Of a DNA stretch of 64,000 nt, positions 17,951-26,748 are shown piece by piece. How positions within the stretch are numbered: the first letter of the stretch is position 1; the number at the start of each line of letters is the position of its first letter. Source of the DNA: Hydrogenophilales bacterium (GTDB lineage Bacteria; Pseudomonadota; Gammaproteobacteria; Burkholderiales; Thiobacillaceae); the NCBI GenBank assembly GCA_023258975.1, contig JAHFRD010000003.1, positions 186,001-250,000 of the forward strand, given 5' to 3'. The notes under the pieces are model-generated. The model was not told the origin of the DNA, made no database searches, and saw only the letters and a program-made list of their open reading frames with translations. A program made the position numbers and the translations under genes.

Positions 17951-19125
17951 AACCCGCCCTGCTTCGGCAACGACCGCACGGTGTAGCGTAGCCGCGTCGG
18001 CCCGTTGCTCTCGTCGGCCGCGCGCTCGATCCAGGCCAGGTGCAGATTGCCGGCTTCGTCGAGGGCGATGGCCGGATCGGTCTGGCGGGCCGGGCCGGAG
18101 GTTTCCGGGAAAGTGAAGTTCTCGCCATATCCGTTCGGGGTCAAACGGGTGAGCCAGATGTCGGAACTGCCGTCGCGGTCGTCGTCCCAGGCGATGACCA
18201 GATCGCCGCGCCGATTGCCGGCCGCCGCCACATGCCATTGGGCGATGGCATCGCCGAAACTGTCCTGCGCCTTCTTGTCCCTGGCAAAGCCGGCGCCCTC
18301 GCTCAAGGCGGCATAGACGTCGTAACCGGAAAGAAAGTCGCGTTTATCCAGCCAGGCGGCGGCGAAGCGCGCGCCGAACACGGCCACGGCCGGGCGCATG
18401 GCGCCGGTGCCGCGTCCCAGATCGTTTTGCGCCTTGCCGGTGGGATTGCCGCTCACCCGCAGCGGCGCGCTCCAGGCCTGGCCGTCGCCGGCGCGGCTGG
18501 CGTAGATGACGGTGTGGCCGTGGCGGCGGTCTTCCCAGGCCAGCAGCAGGCCGTGCTCGCCGGCCGCCAGCGCGGGGAAACTCTGGTCGTCGGCGGGCGG
18601 CGCCGCGTCGGCGGCTTGCGGCGTGCCGGCGCGCACCCGCATACCCGTGACGCGCAAAGGCGCGCGCCACACCCTTTGCCAGCGCCCCGCCGGGGCATTC
18701 CAGGCGATCTCGGCGGTGTGCGCGGGATGCGCGGCCACGCTGGCATGTGAACCGGCTCCCAGATGGACGCTCCCGGCGGGGCCGGTGGCGTCGGCGATGG
18801 CCGCGTTGATGCCGGCCTCATCCTCCCAGGCAAGCAGAAAACGCTCGCCATCCAGCGCGGCGACCACCGGATCGAAGCATTCGCCTCTGCCCAGCGGATA
18901 TTCGCGGAACGCCGTGTCGGCCTTCGCCTTGAGGCCCAGGTAGCAACGCGGCGCGCCGCCACGGCTGTCTTCCCAGACCAGGGCCACCTGGCCACCGGCC
19001 AGTGCCAGGCTCTGCCGCCCGGAGGCATCGAGATGGTGATAGGCGCCCGCCGGGGCGACGTCGAGGGGTTCGGCGCCGGCGGCGGCCGAGCCCATCGCCA
19101 GCGACAGGAGAATCCACGCCCTCAT
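17947..19125 (-). CDS. Exported beta-propeller protein with sialidase-like (BNR) repeats
   Basis: A 392-residue protein with a signal peptide (residues 1-18, ending AAAGA). It has at least five repeats around the pattern AWxDxRxG: VWEDSRGG, AWEDEAGI, AWEDRRHGH, AWLDKRDF, AWDDDRDG. These are Asp-box-like blades, so a propeller fold in the periplasm or on the surface is expected; sialidase catalytic residues were not identified. The start at 19125 overlaps the upstream thioredoxin-fold gene as ATGA. Its TAG stop lies in a REP hairpin. Confidence 0.75.
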   Translation of the reverse strand: MRAWILLSLAMGSAAAGAEPLDVAPAGAYHHLDASGRQSLALAGGQVALVWEDSRGGAPRCYLGLKAKADTAFREYPLGRGECFDPVVAALDGERFLLAWEDEAGINAAIADATGPAGSVHLGAGSHASVAAHPAHTAEIAWNAPAGRWQRVWRAPLRVTGMRVRAGTPQAADAAPPADDQSFPALAAGEHGLLLAWEDRRHGHTVIYASRAGDGQAWSAPLRVSGNPTGKAQNDLGRGTGAMRPAVAVFGARFAAAWLDKRDFLSGYDVYAALSEGAGFARDKKAQDSFGDAIAQWHVAAAGNRRGDLVIAWDDDRDGSSDIWLTRLTPNGYGENFTFPETSGPARQTDPAIALDEAGNLHLAWIERAADESNGPTRLRYTVRSLPKQGGL

Positions 19126-19613
19126 GGCTTGCCCCCGAGGAACTCCGGCAATGTCCGCGTCCGGTAATGGCCGCCGCGCACATAACGGTCGTAGTCCTTG
19201 AAATCGTCCACCGTCTTGAAGCCGGGAATTTTTGCGATCACCTTGCCCTCCGGGGTCATGAACACGAACAACGGCGTGGCGAAGGCGCCCAGGCGAGCGC
19301 CCAGCTCGCCTTCCGTCAAGCGCTCGCCGCTGGGCAGACGAAGGCGTTTGCCACCCTCGGCATCGACATAGATCAGCACATAGTTTTCCGAAAAAAGTTG
19401 TTTCAGGCCGGGATCGGAAAAGGTCTTGCGGTTGACATGGTCGCACCAGGCGCAACCATAGCGGCCGAAGTAGAGCAGGATCGGCCTGGCCTCCCGCTGC
19501 GCCAGCCGCATGCCGGCATCGTGATCGACGAAGGGATAGCCCGGTGGCGGATCGGCCAGGGCGGCGGTAGCCGAGGCGAGCAGGATGGCGGCCAATATCG
19601 TGCGGGGATGCAT
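19122..19613 (-). CDS. Exported thioredoxin-fold protein (CAWC motif)
   Basis: A 163-residue protein with a signal peptide (residues 1-20, ending ALA). The redox motif is CAWC (C54, C57) after LLYFGRYG, followed by TFSDPGLKQLF and a cis-proline in FATPLFVF. It is of the SoxW/thioredoxin_7 type and acts in the periplasm. The ATG at 19613 follows a GGAGACC sequence and gives a clean signal peptide, so an upstream in-frame start is rejected. It is coupled by ATGA overlap to the beta-propeller gene, which may need its disulfide chemistry. Confidence 0.85.
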   Translation of the reverse strand: MHPRTILAAILLASATAALADPPPGYPFVDHDAGMRLAQREARPILLYFGRYGCAWCDHVNRKTFSDPGLKQLFSENYVLIYVDAEGGKRLRLPSGERLTEGELGARLGAFATPLFVFMTPEGKVIAKIPGFKTVDDFKDYDRYVRGGHYRTRTLPEFLGGKP

Positions 19614-19765
19614 GGAGGTCTCCGGGGATGGCGGTGAATATATTGTGCCCACTCGCCTCCCGCTTGGGCATAGGACGAATGGCCGCGAAGCGGTTCGGCC
19701 GTTCAGAAAGCGGCATCGCGGCGCTGGGCTACAATGGCCCGGTTTACGGTATCGGGCCAGCCGCC

Positions 19766-20476
19766 ATGCGCATCTCCCTATCTCTCCTCCTCGCCGTCCT
19801 GCTCCTCACGGGCTGCGCCAATCAGGGCATCAAACGCAAGGACGGCAGCAACAGCGCGCGTGAGTTTTCCGTGTCCAACCTGGCCAAGAGCGATGTCGAT
19901 ATCACCTGCGAAATGGCCCAGCGCGAGACGCTCAAGAGCCTCAAGCTGCTCACCGAAAAACTCTACAAGCGCAACCCGCAGGAATACCGCAAGGGCGGCC
20001 ACGAATCGGTTGACGCGGCTACCGCGCGACTGTTCGACGAATTGCCGAAGTGGCCGGAATCGCACCTGGCCAGGCTCAACTGGGAAGAGAGTTTCAAACT
20101 CACCTTCCTGGAGGGCTACAGTGGCGACCGGGTTTATGCCTTCATGAGCGCCCTGACCAGCATGGTGATGGCCTCGTACAACCACAAGAGCCAGTTCTTC
20201 ATCACCGACGAACTCTCCGCCCAGAAGCTCTACAACAGCGCGCGCAACATCGAGATCGCGGTGTGGAAACTGTCCAGCGCCAAGCTGCCGTCCGGGGCCC
20301 GGTATCTGGTCACCAACACATTGGAAGGCGATGTGGCCAACCTCAGCTTCGAGCGCGAGTTCGGCAAACTGATCGCCGATCAGGATCTGCTCGCCCTGCT
20401 CATCGAGGATCGCGGCAACCGCGCCATCACCCGCACCATCCAGGGCGTGGCTTCCTTCGTCTTCCTGCCCATCTGA
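19766..20476 (+). CDS. Lipoprotein of unknown function, 236 aa
   Basis: A type II signal peptide [14 protein letters not shown] is followed by the lipobox LTGC, with the lipidated cysteine at residue 17; +2 is Ala, which favours the outer membrane. The mature part is mostly helical with charged segments ([17 protein letters not shown]) and a possible hydrophobic stretch ([16 protein letters not shown]). No family is named with confidence. An in-frame extension upstream to 19628 lacks a signal and is rejected. It is divergent from the thioredoxin/propeller pair. Confidence 0.8.
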   Translation: MRISLSLLLAVLLLTGCANQGIKRKDGSNSAREFSVSNLAKSDVDITCEMAQRETLKSLKLLTEKLYKRNPQEYRKGGHESVDAATARLFDELPKWPESHLARLNWEESFKLTFLEGYSGDRVYAFMSALTSMVMASYNHKSQFFITDELSAQKLYNSARNIEIAVWKLSSAKLPSGARYLVTNTLEGDVANLSFEREFGKLIADQDLLALLIEDRGNRAITRTIQGVASFVFLPI

Positions 20477-20517
20477 ACGGTGCGCCGGCCAAGCACAGGA
20501 GCCCATCATGGCGATGG

Positions 20518-20727
20518 ATGCAGCCCTCGGTGGATTTCGACAACCAGTTCGTCGGCGGCGAGGGGCTGTTCCTCGCGCGACTCACCGGACCCGGCAAGGT
20601 CTGGCTGCAATCGCTGCCTTTCTCGCGCCTGGCCAACCGCGTCCTCGCCGCCGCCCCGCAAGCCGGCAAGAAACAGGTCGGCGAAGGCGGACTGCTGGGC
20701 GGCTTTCTCAACGGTGACAAGCCTTGA
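20518..20727 (+). pseudogene. C-terminal remnant of an AIM24/TIGR00266-family gene
   Basis: About 68 codons encode the characteristic C-terminus of the TIGR00266 (AIM24-like) family: [17 protein letters not shown], then [15 protein letters not shown] and [11 protein letters not shown]. The family is normally about 230-270 residues, so roughly three quarters are missing. The adjacent ATGGCGATGG (20508) opens a different frame, as if the first codons survive and an internal deletion shifted the frame. It is likely not functional. Confidence 0.7.
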
Positions 20728-20739
20728 TGCCGGCACCCC

Positions 20740-20796
20740 GTAGGAGCGGGCTTGCCCGCGATGCAACGGTGAATTCGCGGGCAAGCCCGCTCCTAC
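20740..20796. repeat. REP element, family B (GTAGGAGCGGG hairpin)
   Basis: A 57-bp inverted repeat with 21-bp arms: GTAGGAGCGGGCTTGCCCGC on the left, the exact complement on the right, and a 15-base loop. A second copy is at 31367-31424. The arms resemble REP units of Pseudomonas and relatives that begin GTAGGAGC. Confidence 0.9.
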
Positions 20797-20874
20797 GATG
20801 AAGGCCATCGGCCGTCACACCCCGGTCACATCGACGGCTTACGCTGCCGGGCTTTTCCCCACAGGAACATGACG

Positions 20875-21327
20875 ATGGATCTGATTCTCTGGCGCCATGC
20901 CGACGCCCAGGAGGGCGAGCGGGATATGGCTCGCCCCCTCACCAACAAGGGGCGCAAGCAGGCCGAACGCATGGCGGCCTGGCTGAATGCTCATCTACCC
21001 AAGAACACGCGGATTCTGGCAAGCCCGGCGCGACGCACGCGCGAAACCGCCGACGCCCTGGGGCGGAACTACAAGGTGGAAGCGAACCTGGCACCGGGCG
21101 CCGAAGCCGCACATCTGCTGGCGGCGGCCGGCTGGCCCGACGCGGCCGGCGCCGTGCTGCTGGTCGGGCATCAGCCTACCTTGGGAGAAGTGGCGGGCCT
21201 GCTGCTGTGCGGCGAAGTCCGTGGCCTGAGCCTCAAGAAAGGCGGGGTGGTCTGGCTGACCAACCGTGTGCGCGGCGCTGCCCCGCAAACCGTCATCAAG
21301 GCGGCGATGACGGCGGAGATGCTGTAG
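20875..21327 (+). CDS. sixA: Phosphohistidine phosphatase SixA
   Basis: A 150-residue histidine-phosphatase superfamily protein. The catalytic RHADA motif is at the N-terminus (MDLILWRHADA), and the second-arm residues are in LASPARRTRETAD and VGHQPTLGEVAG. SixA removes phosphate from histidine phosphotransfer proteins such as the nitrogen PTS or ArcB. The ATG at 20875 sits eight bases after AGGA and aligns with the family; the ATG at 20869 is too close to the ribosome-binding site. Confidence 0.9.
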   Translation: MDLILWRHADAQEGERDMARPLTNKGRKQAERMAAWLNAHLPKNTRILASPARRTRETADALGRNYKVEANLAPGAEAAHLLAAAGWPDAAGAVLLVGHQPTLGEVAGLLLCGEVRGLSLKKGGVVWLTNRVRGAAPQTVIKAAMTAEML

Positions 21328-21328
21328 G

Positions 21329-21411
21329 GATTTCGGATTTCGGATTTCGGATATTTCTCGCGCGGCTGGCCGCGCCTGTTCAGCCACATCCGAAATCCGA
21401 CATCCGAAATC
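21329..21411. repeat. Inverted repeat built from ATTTCGG units between convergent genes
   Basis: The left arm holds three tandem TTTCGGA units and the right arm the complement TCCGAAAT three times, around a loop that itself holds GCGCGGCTGGCCGCGC. It fills the gap between the convergent sixA and EAL-HDOD genes, overlapping the latter's stop. It could act as a bidirectional terminator although no T-run is present. Confidence 0.7.
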
Positions 21412-22627
21412 AATCGATCCCCAACTGCTCCACCCAGGCCAGTGCCTGCATATGCGCCTCGTTGACCCGACCGCTGCTGAACATGAGAGAGGTGCTCAAT
21501 TCTTCCAGGCGTTCCAGTTCGCCGCTTTCCATCGCCTCGGCCAACGCCAGGAAGGGGCCGTAAAGACCCTGGCGGTGCAGCAACGCGTCGGCGAAGGATT
21601 CCGGGAGGACGACGCGCTCCAGCAATTGTTCCATGCTGATTTCCAGCAGCGCGGGCAGCAGGGAGAAGACGCCGACGATGAACAGGTTGTCCTGCTCATT
21701 GCGCGCCAGATTCTGCTTTCCGAGCAGCTCGCACAGGCGCCCGCGCGTGATGGCGGTGCGCGCCAGGGTGGGCGCGGTGGGGCCGGTGCCGGCCGTGACC
21801 AGGAGCAGACTGAGCCAGCGGTACAGCGGCTGCATGCCGAGAATGCTGACCGCGTGGCGAATCGACTGCACTTCGCAGGACAGGCCGAAACCGGCCGAGT
21901 TGATGTAGCGCAGCAGCTTGAAGGTGAGCGCGACATCCTTCTTGAACAGGTTTTCCAGGTCTTTGACGTCGGCTTCCTGGCGCACCTTCTCCATGAGTTG
22001 CAGGACGGTGGCGTGGGTGGGGTTGATGACGCGGGTGACGATGTTTTCCGGGCGCGCGAAGTAATAGCCCTGGAAGAAGTCGAAGCCGAGTGAGCGGCAG
22101 TGGCGGAACTGTTCCGGGGTTTCCACCTTTTCCGCCACCAGCTTGACCGGGTACGCGCGCAGGGCATGCACCATCCGCGTCAGTTCCTCCGGCGTGTGCG
22201 CCAGCACGTCAAGCTTGACGTACTCGGCGAACGGCAACAGCGGCTCGGATTCCGGCAGATAGTTGAAGTCATCCAGCGCGAAGCGGTAGCCGGCGTCCTG
22301 GAGTTCGCGCAGGCGCGCCAGCACTTCGGGCGTGATCCGCACCGTCTCCAGTACCTCGATCACCACGTTTTCCTTGGGCAGCAGGGTGGAGAAACTGCTC
22401 ATCAGCATGGAGGCTTCCATGTTGACGAAGGCCAGCTTGCCCTTGAGCAGCCATTCCGTGCCCATGTTGCACAGGGTATTGGAGATGACCGTGATGCCGG
22501 CATCCACATCCGTGTCGATGTGCGCGCTCTGCGCGTGGGCCGAGTGGCGGAACAGCAGTTCGTAGGCGATCAGGCGATGTTCGGCATCGACAATGGGTTG
22601 CCGGGCGATATAGGCGTTGCTGCTCAT
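21410..22627 (-). CDS. EAL-HDOD signalling protein, degenerate EAL domain
   Basis: A 405-residue protein. An EAL-type domain covers residues 1-205: YELLFR stands for the EAL motif, with LDDFNY, VKLD, EKVET and QGYYFARP following. An HDOD domain covers about 205-390 (LEKDVALTFKLLRYINS-type segment; here FKKDVALTFKLLRYINSAG). EAL has become ELL and DDFG has become DDFN, so phosphodiesterase activity is doubtful; CdgJ/YuxH-type members work as regulators of motility. It lies 26 bases downstream of cheA on the same strand and may be the last gene of the chemotaxis operon. Confidence 0.9.
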   Translation of the reverse strand: MSSNAYIARQPIVDAEHRLIAYELLFRHSAHAQSAHIDTDVDAGITVISNTLCNMGTEWLLKGKLAFVNMEASMLMSSFSTLLPKENVVIEVLETVRITPEVLARLRELQDAGYRFALDDFNYLPESEPLLPFAEYVKLDVLAHTPEELTRMVHALRAYPVKLVAEKVETPEQFRHCRSLGFDFFQGYYFARPENIVTRVINPTHATVLQLMEKVRQEADVKDLENLFKKDVALTFKLLRYINSAGFGLSCEVQSIRHAVSILGMQPLYRWLSLLLVTAGTGPTAPTLARTAITRGRLCELLGKQNLARNEQDNLFIVGVFSLLPALLEISMEQLLERVVLPESFADALLHRQGLYGPFLALAEAMESGELERLEELSTSLMFSSGRVNEAHMQALAWVEQLGID

Positions 22628-22653
22628 GGGGAGTTACCCGAAATGTGGCGCGT

Positions 22654-24504
22654 TCACGCCTGCGAGAACAGGCTCATGGGGGTGTCGGCCTGCACGTTGG
22701 AGAGCAGTTCCTCCATATCCAGCACCAGCACGATGGAGCCGTCACCGGACAGGGTGGCACCGGCAATGCCGCGCGGCTTGATGTCGGACAACGGCTTGAT
22801 GACCACGTCGTCGCGTCCGACGAAGCCATCCACCGCCAGGATGAAGGTGGTGTCGGCGGCGTGCATGAGCACGCCGAAGGCGGGGGAGCGCTGCGATTCC
22901 CAGCCGATCATCCGGGCCAGGCTGCGGACGGGCAGGACTTCGTCGCGCACCACCATGGTCGCGCGTCCGGAAACACGCTGCACTTCCTTCGGTTTCATCG
23001 GAATGATCTCGCGCACCATCGACAGCGGCACCGCGAACGACTGGTTGTTCAGGCGCACCACCAGCACCGGCAGGATCGCCAGCGTCAACGGCAGGGAGAT
23101 GGTGAAGGTGGAACCCTGCCCCGGCACGGAAACCACGTCGATCTTGCCATTGAGCTTGTTGATATTGGTCTTCACCACATCCATGCCGACGCCGCGCCCG
23201 GACACGCTGGAGATTTCCTCCTTGGTGGAGAAGCCGGGCAGGAACACCAGATGCAGGCTTTGCCGATCATCCAGGCCGTTGGCGGTCTCGGCGTCGATCA
23301 CGCCCTTTTCCACCGCCTTGCGCCGGATCACGTCCGGACGCATGCCTTTGCCGTCGTCGGAAATCTCGATATAGATGTGGTCGCCCATCTGGCTGGCAGA
23401 GAGGGTGACGATGGCCTTGGGCGGCTTGTGCGAAGCCGCGCGCTCTTCCGCGCTCTCGACGCCGTGATCCACGGCGTTGCGCACCAGATGAACCAGGGGA
23501 TCGTTGAGATCCTCGATCATGGTCTTGTCCAGTTCGGTTTCCTCGCCGGACAACACCAGTTCGACATCCTTGCCCAGTTGCCGTGCCAGATCGCGCGCCA
23601 GGCGCGGGTATTTCTGGAACAGGCGGCCGATGGGCTGCATGCGCGTCTTCATGACCGCGTTCTGCAGATCGGACACCAGCAGATCGAGCTGGCTGACGGC
23701 GATATCCAGCGCCTTCAGCGTCTCCTGGTCGACATTGCCATGCAGAATCTGCGATTTCAGATTGGCGATGCGGTTCTTGGTCAGGCCGATCTCGCCGGAA
23801 AGGTTGAGCACCTGATCCAGGCGCACCGTGTCGATGCGGATGGTGGTTTCCTTCTGCAGGTTCTGCGGCGGCGCCGCGTTGCCGGAGCGCGAGGGCGTGG
23901 GTAGATCCTGTGCCGGCGCCGGGCGCGGTTCAACCACGGCGGCGGGGCGCGCCACCACGGGCGCCGGAGCGGGCGTGGCGGCGGCCGGCTGGGGAATGGG
24001 GGCGCCGGTCAGAACCGCGTGCAGTACCTCCCAATTGATGTCCTCCACTGCGGCGGCGGCCACGGGTTCCGGGGCGGGCGCGACGACACGCGCGGCGGGA
24101 GCGGCGGCCGGCTGCCCATGCAGCGCCGCCTCCAGACGCGCGATCAAGCCGGGATCGGCGGCTTTCGGCTGCGTCCCCTGTGAGAGATCACCGAACATGT
24201 CGCGCACGCTGCCGGTGGCGGCCATGATGATGTCCATCAACTCCGGGGAGAGCGTGAGTTCGAGGTTGCGCAGCTTGTCGAACAGGTTTTCCGTGCGATG
24301 GCACAGCGCCACCAGGTTTTCGGCATTGAGGAAACCGGCGCCGCCCTTGATGGTGTGGAAACCCCGGAAGATGTCGTTGAGCAACGCCTTGTCGTCCGGC
24401 CGTTTCTCCAGTTCCACCAGTTTGTTGTCCACCTGGGACAGCAGTTCCCCGGCCTCCATGAGGAAGTCCTGCAGCAGTTCTTCCATTCCGGCGAAGTCAC
24501 TCAT
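22654..24504 (-). CDS. cheA: Chemotaxis histidine kinase CheA
   Basis: A 616-residue kinase. The order is: Hpt domain with phospho-accepting H50 (FRGFHTIKGGAGF); a long Ala/Pro-rich linker (about 130-220) lacking an obvious CheY-binding P2 domain; dimerisation helices (TVRLDQVLNLSGEIGLTKNR); an ATPase with the N-box LVRNAVDHGVE and G-boxes DDGKGM and GRGVGMDVV; and a C-terminal CheW-like domain. It phosphorylates CheY. It lies downstream of cheZ in an operon without cheW, cheR, cheB or a receptor gene in this window. Confidence 0.96.
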   Translation of the reverse strand: MSDFAGMEELLQDFLMEAGELLSQVDNKLVELEKRPDDKALLNDIFRGFHTIKGGAGFLNAENLVALCHRTENLFDKLRNLELTLSPELMDIIMAATGSVRDMFGDLSQGTQPKAADPGLIARLEAALHGQPAAAPAARVVAPAPEPVAAAAVEDINWEVLHAVLTGAPIPQPAAATPAPAPVVARPAAVVEPRPAPAQDLPTPSRSGNAAPPQNLQKETTIRIDTVRLDQVLNLSGEIGLTKNRIANLKSQILHGNVDQETLKALDIAVSQLDLLVSDLQNAVMKTRMQPIGRLFQKYPRLARDLARQLGKDVELVLSGEETELDKTMIEDLNDPLVHLVRNAVDHGVESAEERAASHKPPKAIVTLSASQMGDHIYIEISDDGKGMRPDVIRRKAVEKGVIDAETANGLDDRQSLHLVFLPGFSTKEEISSVSGRGVGMDVVKTNINKLNGKIDVVSVPGQGSTFTISLPLTLAILPVLVVRLNNQSFAVPLSMVREIIPMKPKEVQRVSGRATMVVRDEVLPVRSLARMIGWESQRSPAFGVLMHAADTTFILAVDGFVGRDDVVIKPLSDIKPRGIAGATLSGDGSIVLVLDMEELLSNVQADTPMSLFSQA

Positions 24505-24555
24505 GTTTTTCTCCTTTGGAGAGGGTGAGGCGCAAAACCGACCCCCGCCTCACGC

Positions 24556-25341
24556 TCAAAATCCCAGACTTTCCAGCAGGTCATCCACCTGCTCCTGGCT
24601 GGTCACCACATCGTTGCGGCCGCTGGCATTGATTACCGGGCCGTTGAGCAGGCCGGGATCGACCGACTGGCGCACCCCTTCCGGGGTGGTCTCGATCAGC
24701 AGCGAGAGCAACTGGGTTTCCAGGTTCTGCGCCGCTTCCAGGATGCGTTTGATGACCTGGCCGGTGAGATCCTGGAAGTCCTGCGCCATGATGATTTCCA
24801 TCAGTTGCGCGTTGGTGGCTTCCGTTCGCGCGGGCGCCTCCTTCAGGTAGGCGCGGGTGTCGCGCACCAGCGCCTTGAATTCCTCCACGCCCAGTTGCTT
24901 GTCGAACAGGCGATCCCACTTGCCGGACAGGTCGCGCGCGCCGCCGCCCAGTTTTTCCTGGATCGGCTGCGCGATCTCGGCGGCATTCAAGGTGCGTTCC
25001 GCCGCCTGCGCGGTCATCGCGGCGATGTAGTTGAGGCGGTCGCGGTTGTTCGGCATTTCCTGCGCCATCCGGCCCAGCGCCTTGTCGTAGCCCAGCTCGC
25101 GCAGCAGGTTGTGGAGGCCGCGAGTCATCTGGCCCAACTGCGAGAACACATGCTCGGGACAGGCTCCCTCTTCGTCCGCGCCGCCCTCGCGCGATACCGC
25201 CTGGGCAATGCTGTCGAACAGGCTTTCCAGTTCCGGCGTATCCGCAACCTCGGCCTTGGCTTGCGGTTTGGCGGGTTCCGGCGCGATCTCGTTCGCAAAG
25301 CTGTCGAACAGGGCTTCCAGTTCCGGGGAGTCGTCGCTCAT
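24556..25341 (-). CDS. cheZ: CheY-P phosphatase CheZ
   Basis: A 261-residue coiled-coil protein. The catalytic segment reads IIMAQDFQDLTGQVIKRI, with the conserved Asp/Gln that dephosphorylate CheY-P. The C-terminal peptide QVDDLLESLGF is the CheY-binding helix. The N-terminus carries two copies of a LESLFDS-type acidic motif (residues about 6-12 and 36-42), which are unusual and resemble the C-terminal CheY-binding peptide. It lies between cheY and cheA. Confidence 0.93.
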   Translation of the reverse strand: MSDDSPELEALFDSFANEIAPEPAKPQAKAEVADTPELESLFDSIAQAVSREGGADEEGACPEHVFSQLGQMTRGLHNLLRELGYDKALGRMAQEMPNNRDRLNYIAAMTAQAAERTLNAAEIAQPIQEKLGGGARDLSGKWDRLFDKQLGVEEFKALVRDTRAYLKEAPARTEATNAQLMEIIMAQDFQDLTGQVIKRILEAAQNLETQLLSLLIETTPEGVRQSVDPGLLNGPVINASGRNDVVTSQEQVDDLLESLGF

Positions 25342-25371
25342 CGTGGTTCCTCTCGTTGTCCGTGGCCCGGA

Positions 25372-25761
25372 TTACATGCCGTATTTTTCAAAAATCTTGC
25401 CCATCTTCTCTTCCAGCGTACCGGCGGTGAAGGGCTTGACGATGTAGCCGGAGGCGCCGCTCTGGGCAGCCTCGATGATGTTTTCCTTCTTCGCCTCGGC
25501 GGTAATCATGAGCACCGGCAGGTGCTTCAGCGTGGCGTCGGCGCGGATGGCCTTGAGCAGTTCGATTCCGGTCATGTTGGGCATGTTCCAGTCGGTGACG
25601 ACGAACTGGAAGTTGCTCCCCTTGAGCTTCTGCAACGCCGCCACGCCGTCCTCGGCCTCGTCCACATTGGTGTACCCCAGTTCCTTCAACAGATTGCGCA
25701 CGATGCGGCGCATGGTGGAAAAGTCGTCCACCACCAGAAATTTGAGATTCTTGTCGGCCAT
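25372..25761 (-). CDS. cheY: Chemotaxis response regulator CheY
   Basis: A 129-residue single receiver domain. The acidic pocket is D12 and D13, the phosphorylation site D57 (VTDWNMPNM), the switch Thr in MITAEA, and the Lys in YIVKPF. It is very close to enterobacterial CheY. Phosphorylated by CheA, it binds the flagellar switch. It is in the operon cheV-cheV-cheY-cheZ-cheA. Confidence 0.96.
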   Translation of the reverse strand: MADKNLKFLVVDDFSTMRRIVRNLLKELGYTNVDEAEDGVAALQKLKGSNFQFVVTDWNMPNMTGIELLKAIRADATLKHLPVLMITAEAKKENIIEAAQSGASGYIVKPFTAGTLEEKMGKIFEKYGM

Positions 25762-25794
25762 GTGTTGTCCTCTTTATCGGGTAACCGGCGAATT

Positions 25795-26733
25795 CTAACG
25801 TTTCAAAAAAGCCGTCAAGGTTTCCGCCAGCACCGCCGGATCGAACTTGGCCACATAGGCATCCACCCCGACGCGCTGCCCCATGGTGCGGTTGGCGTCC
25901 GACGAAAGCGAAGAGTGCATGACCACGGGAATGCCCGCGAAGCGGTTGTCCGACTTGATATTGCGGGTGAGCACATAACCGTCCATCTCCGGCATTTCCG
26001 CGTCCACCAGGATGAGTTGAACCTGATTCTTCATGGCGCCGTGCTCGGCGGCGGCGCGCTTGGCCATGTTGACCAGTTTGTCCCAGGCTTCCAGACCGTC
26101 GTTGGCCTGGATGTATTTCACGCCGATCTTGTCCAGCACCGAGACGATTTCCTTGCGCGCAACGGCGGAATCGTCGGCGAAGAACACCGTCATCTCGCCC
26201 TGGGATTCCACGCGCGGCAGGGTCGGAACCGGCTTCTCGCCCAGCACTTCCACCAGCACCCGTTCCACGTCGAGGATGGAAACCAGGCGGCCATCATCCA
26301 GTTCGGTGATGGCGGTAATCATGCCATCCTGGCCGGCCAGCATGTTTTCCGGCGGCTTCACCTTGTCCCAATCCACCCGGATGATGCGATCCACGCTCTC
26401 CACCAGGAAGCCCTGGGTGTGGCGCGAGAATTCGGTGACGATCATGGTTTCACCGATACCCTGGGGCGCGCCTTCCAGCTTGATGAAGCTGGCCAGGGTA
26501 ATCACCGGGATGATGCTGCCGCGCAGGGAGATGACCCCTTCCACGCCGGCCGGCATGTTGGGCGTGAGGGTGATGGGCGGTGTCGGCGACACCTCGCGCA
26601 CCTTGAACACGTTGATGCCGAAGGTCTCATGCGTGCCCAGGGAGAACAGCAGCAACTCCATCTTGTTGGAGCCCGCGAGCTTGGTGCGGGCGTCGATGGA
26701 ATCCAGCAGTTTGGTCGGTTCCAGCGGATTCAT
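25795..26733 (-). CDS. cheV: Chemotaxis coupling protein CheV (second copy in operon)
   Basis: A 312-residue protein with a CheW-like coupling domain (residues about 15-165; GINVFKVREV, SLRGSIIPVITL) and a receiver domain (about 180-310; FFADDSAVARKE, LVDAEMPEMDGY, and a final Lys-type pocket that reads AYVAKFDP). CheV couples receptors to CheA and is tuned by phosphorylation. It is 15 bases downstream of a paralogous cheV with about 50 % visible identity. Confidence 0.93.
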   Translation of the reverse strand: MNPLEPTKLLDSIDARTKLAGSNKMELLLFSLGTHETFGINVFKVREVSPTPPITLTPNMPAGVEGVISLRGSIIPVITLASFIKLEGAPQGIGETMIVTEFSRHTQGFLVESVDRIIRVDWDKVKPPENMLAGQDGMITAITELDDGRLVSILDVERVLVEVLGEKPVPTLPRVESQGEMTVFFADDSAVARKEIVSVLDKIGVKYIQANDGLEAWDKLVNMAKRAAAEHGAMKNQVQLILVDAEMPEMDGYVLTRNIKSDNRFAGIPVVMHSSLSSDANRTMGQRVGVDAYVAKFDPAVLAETLTAFLKR

Positions 26734-26748
26734 GAAATCATTCCCCGG

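Noticed and set aside
19125-19716. In-frame N-terminal extension of the beta-propeller gene
   Set aside because: The extension overlaps the thioredoxin-fold gene, has low-complexity composition, and the signal peptide begins at the internal Met at 19125.
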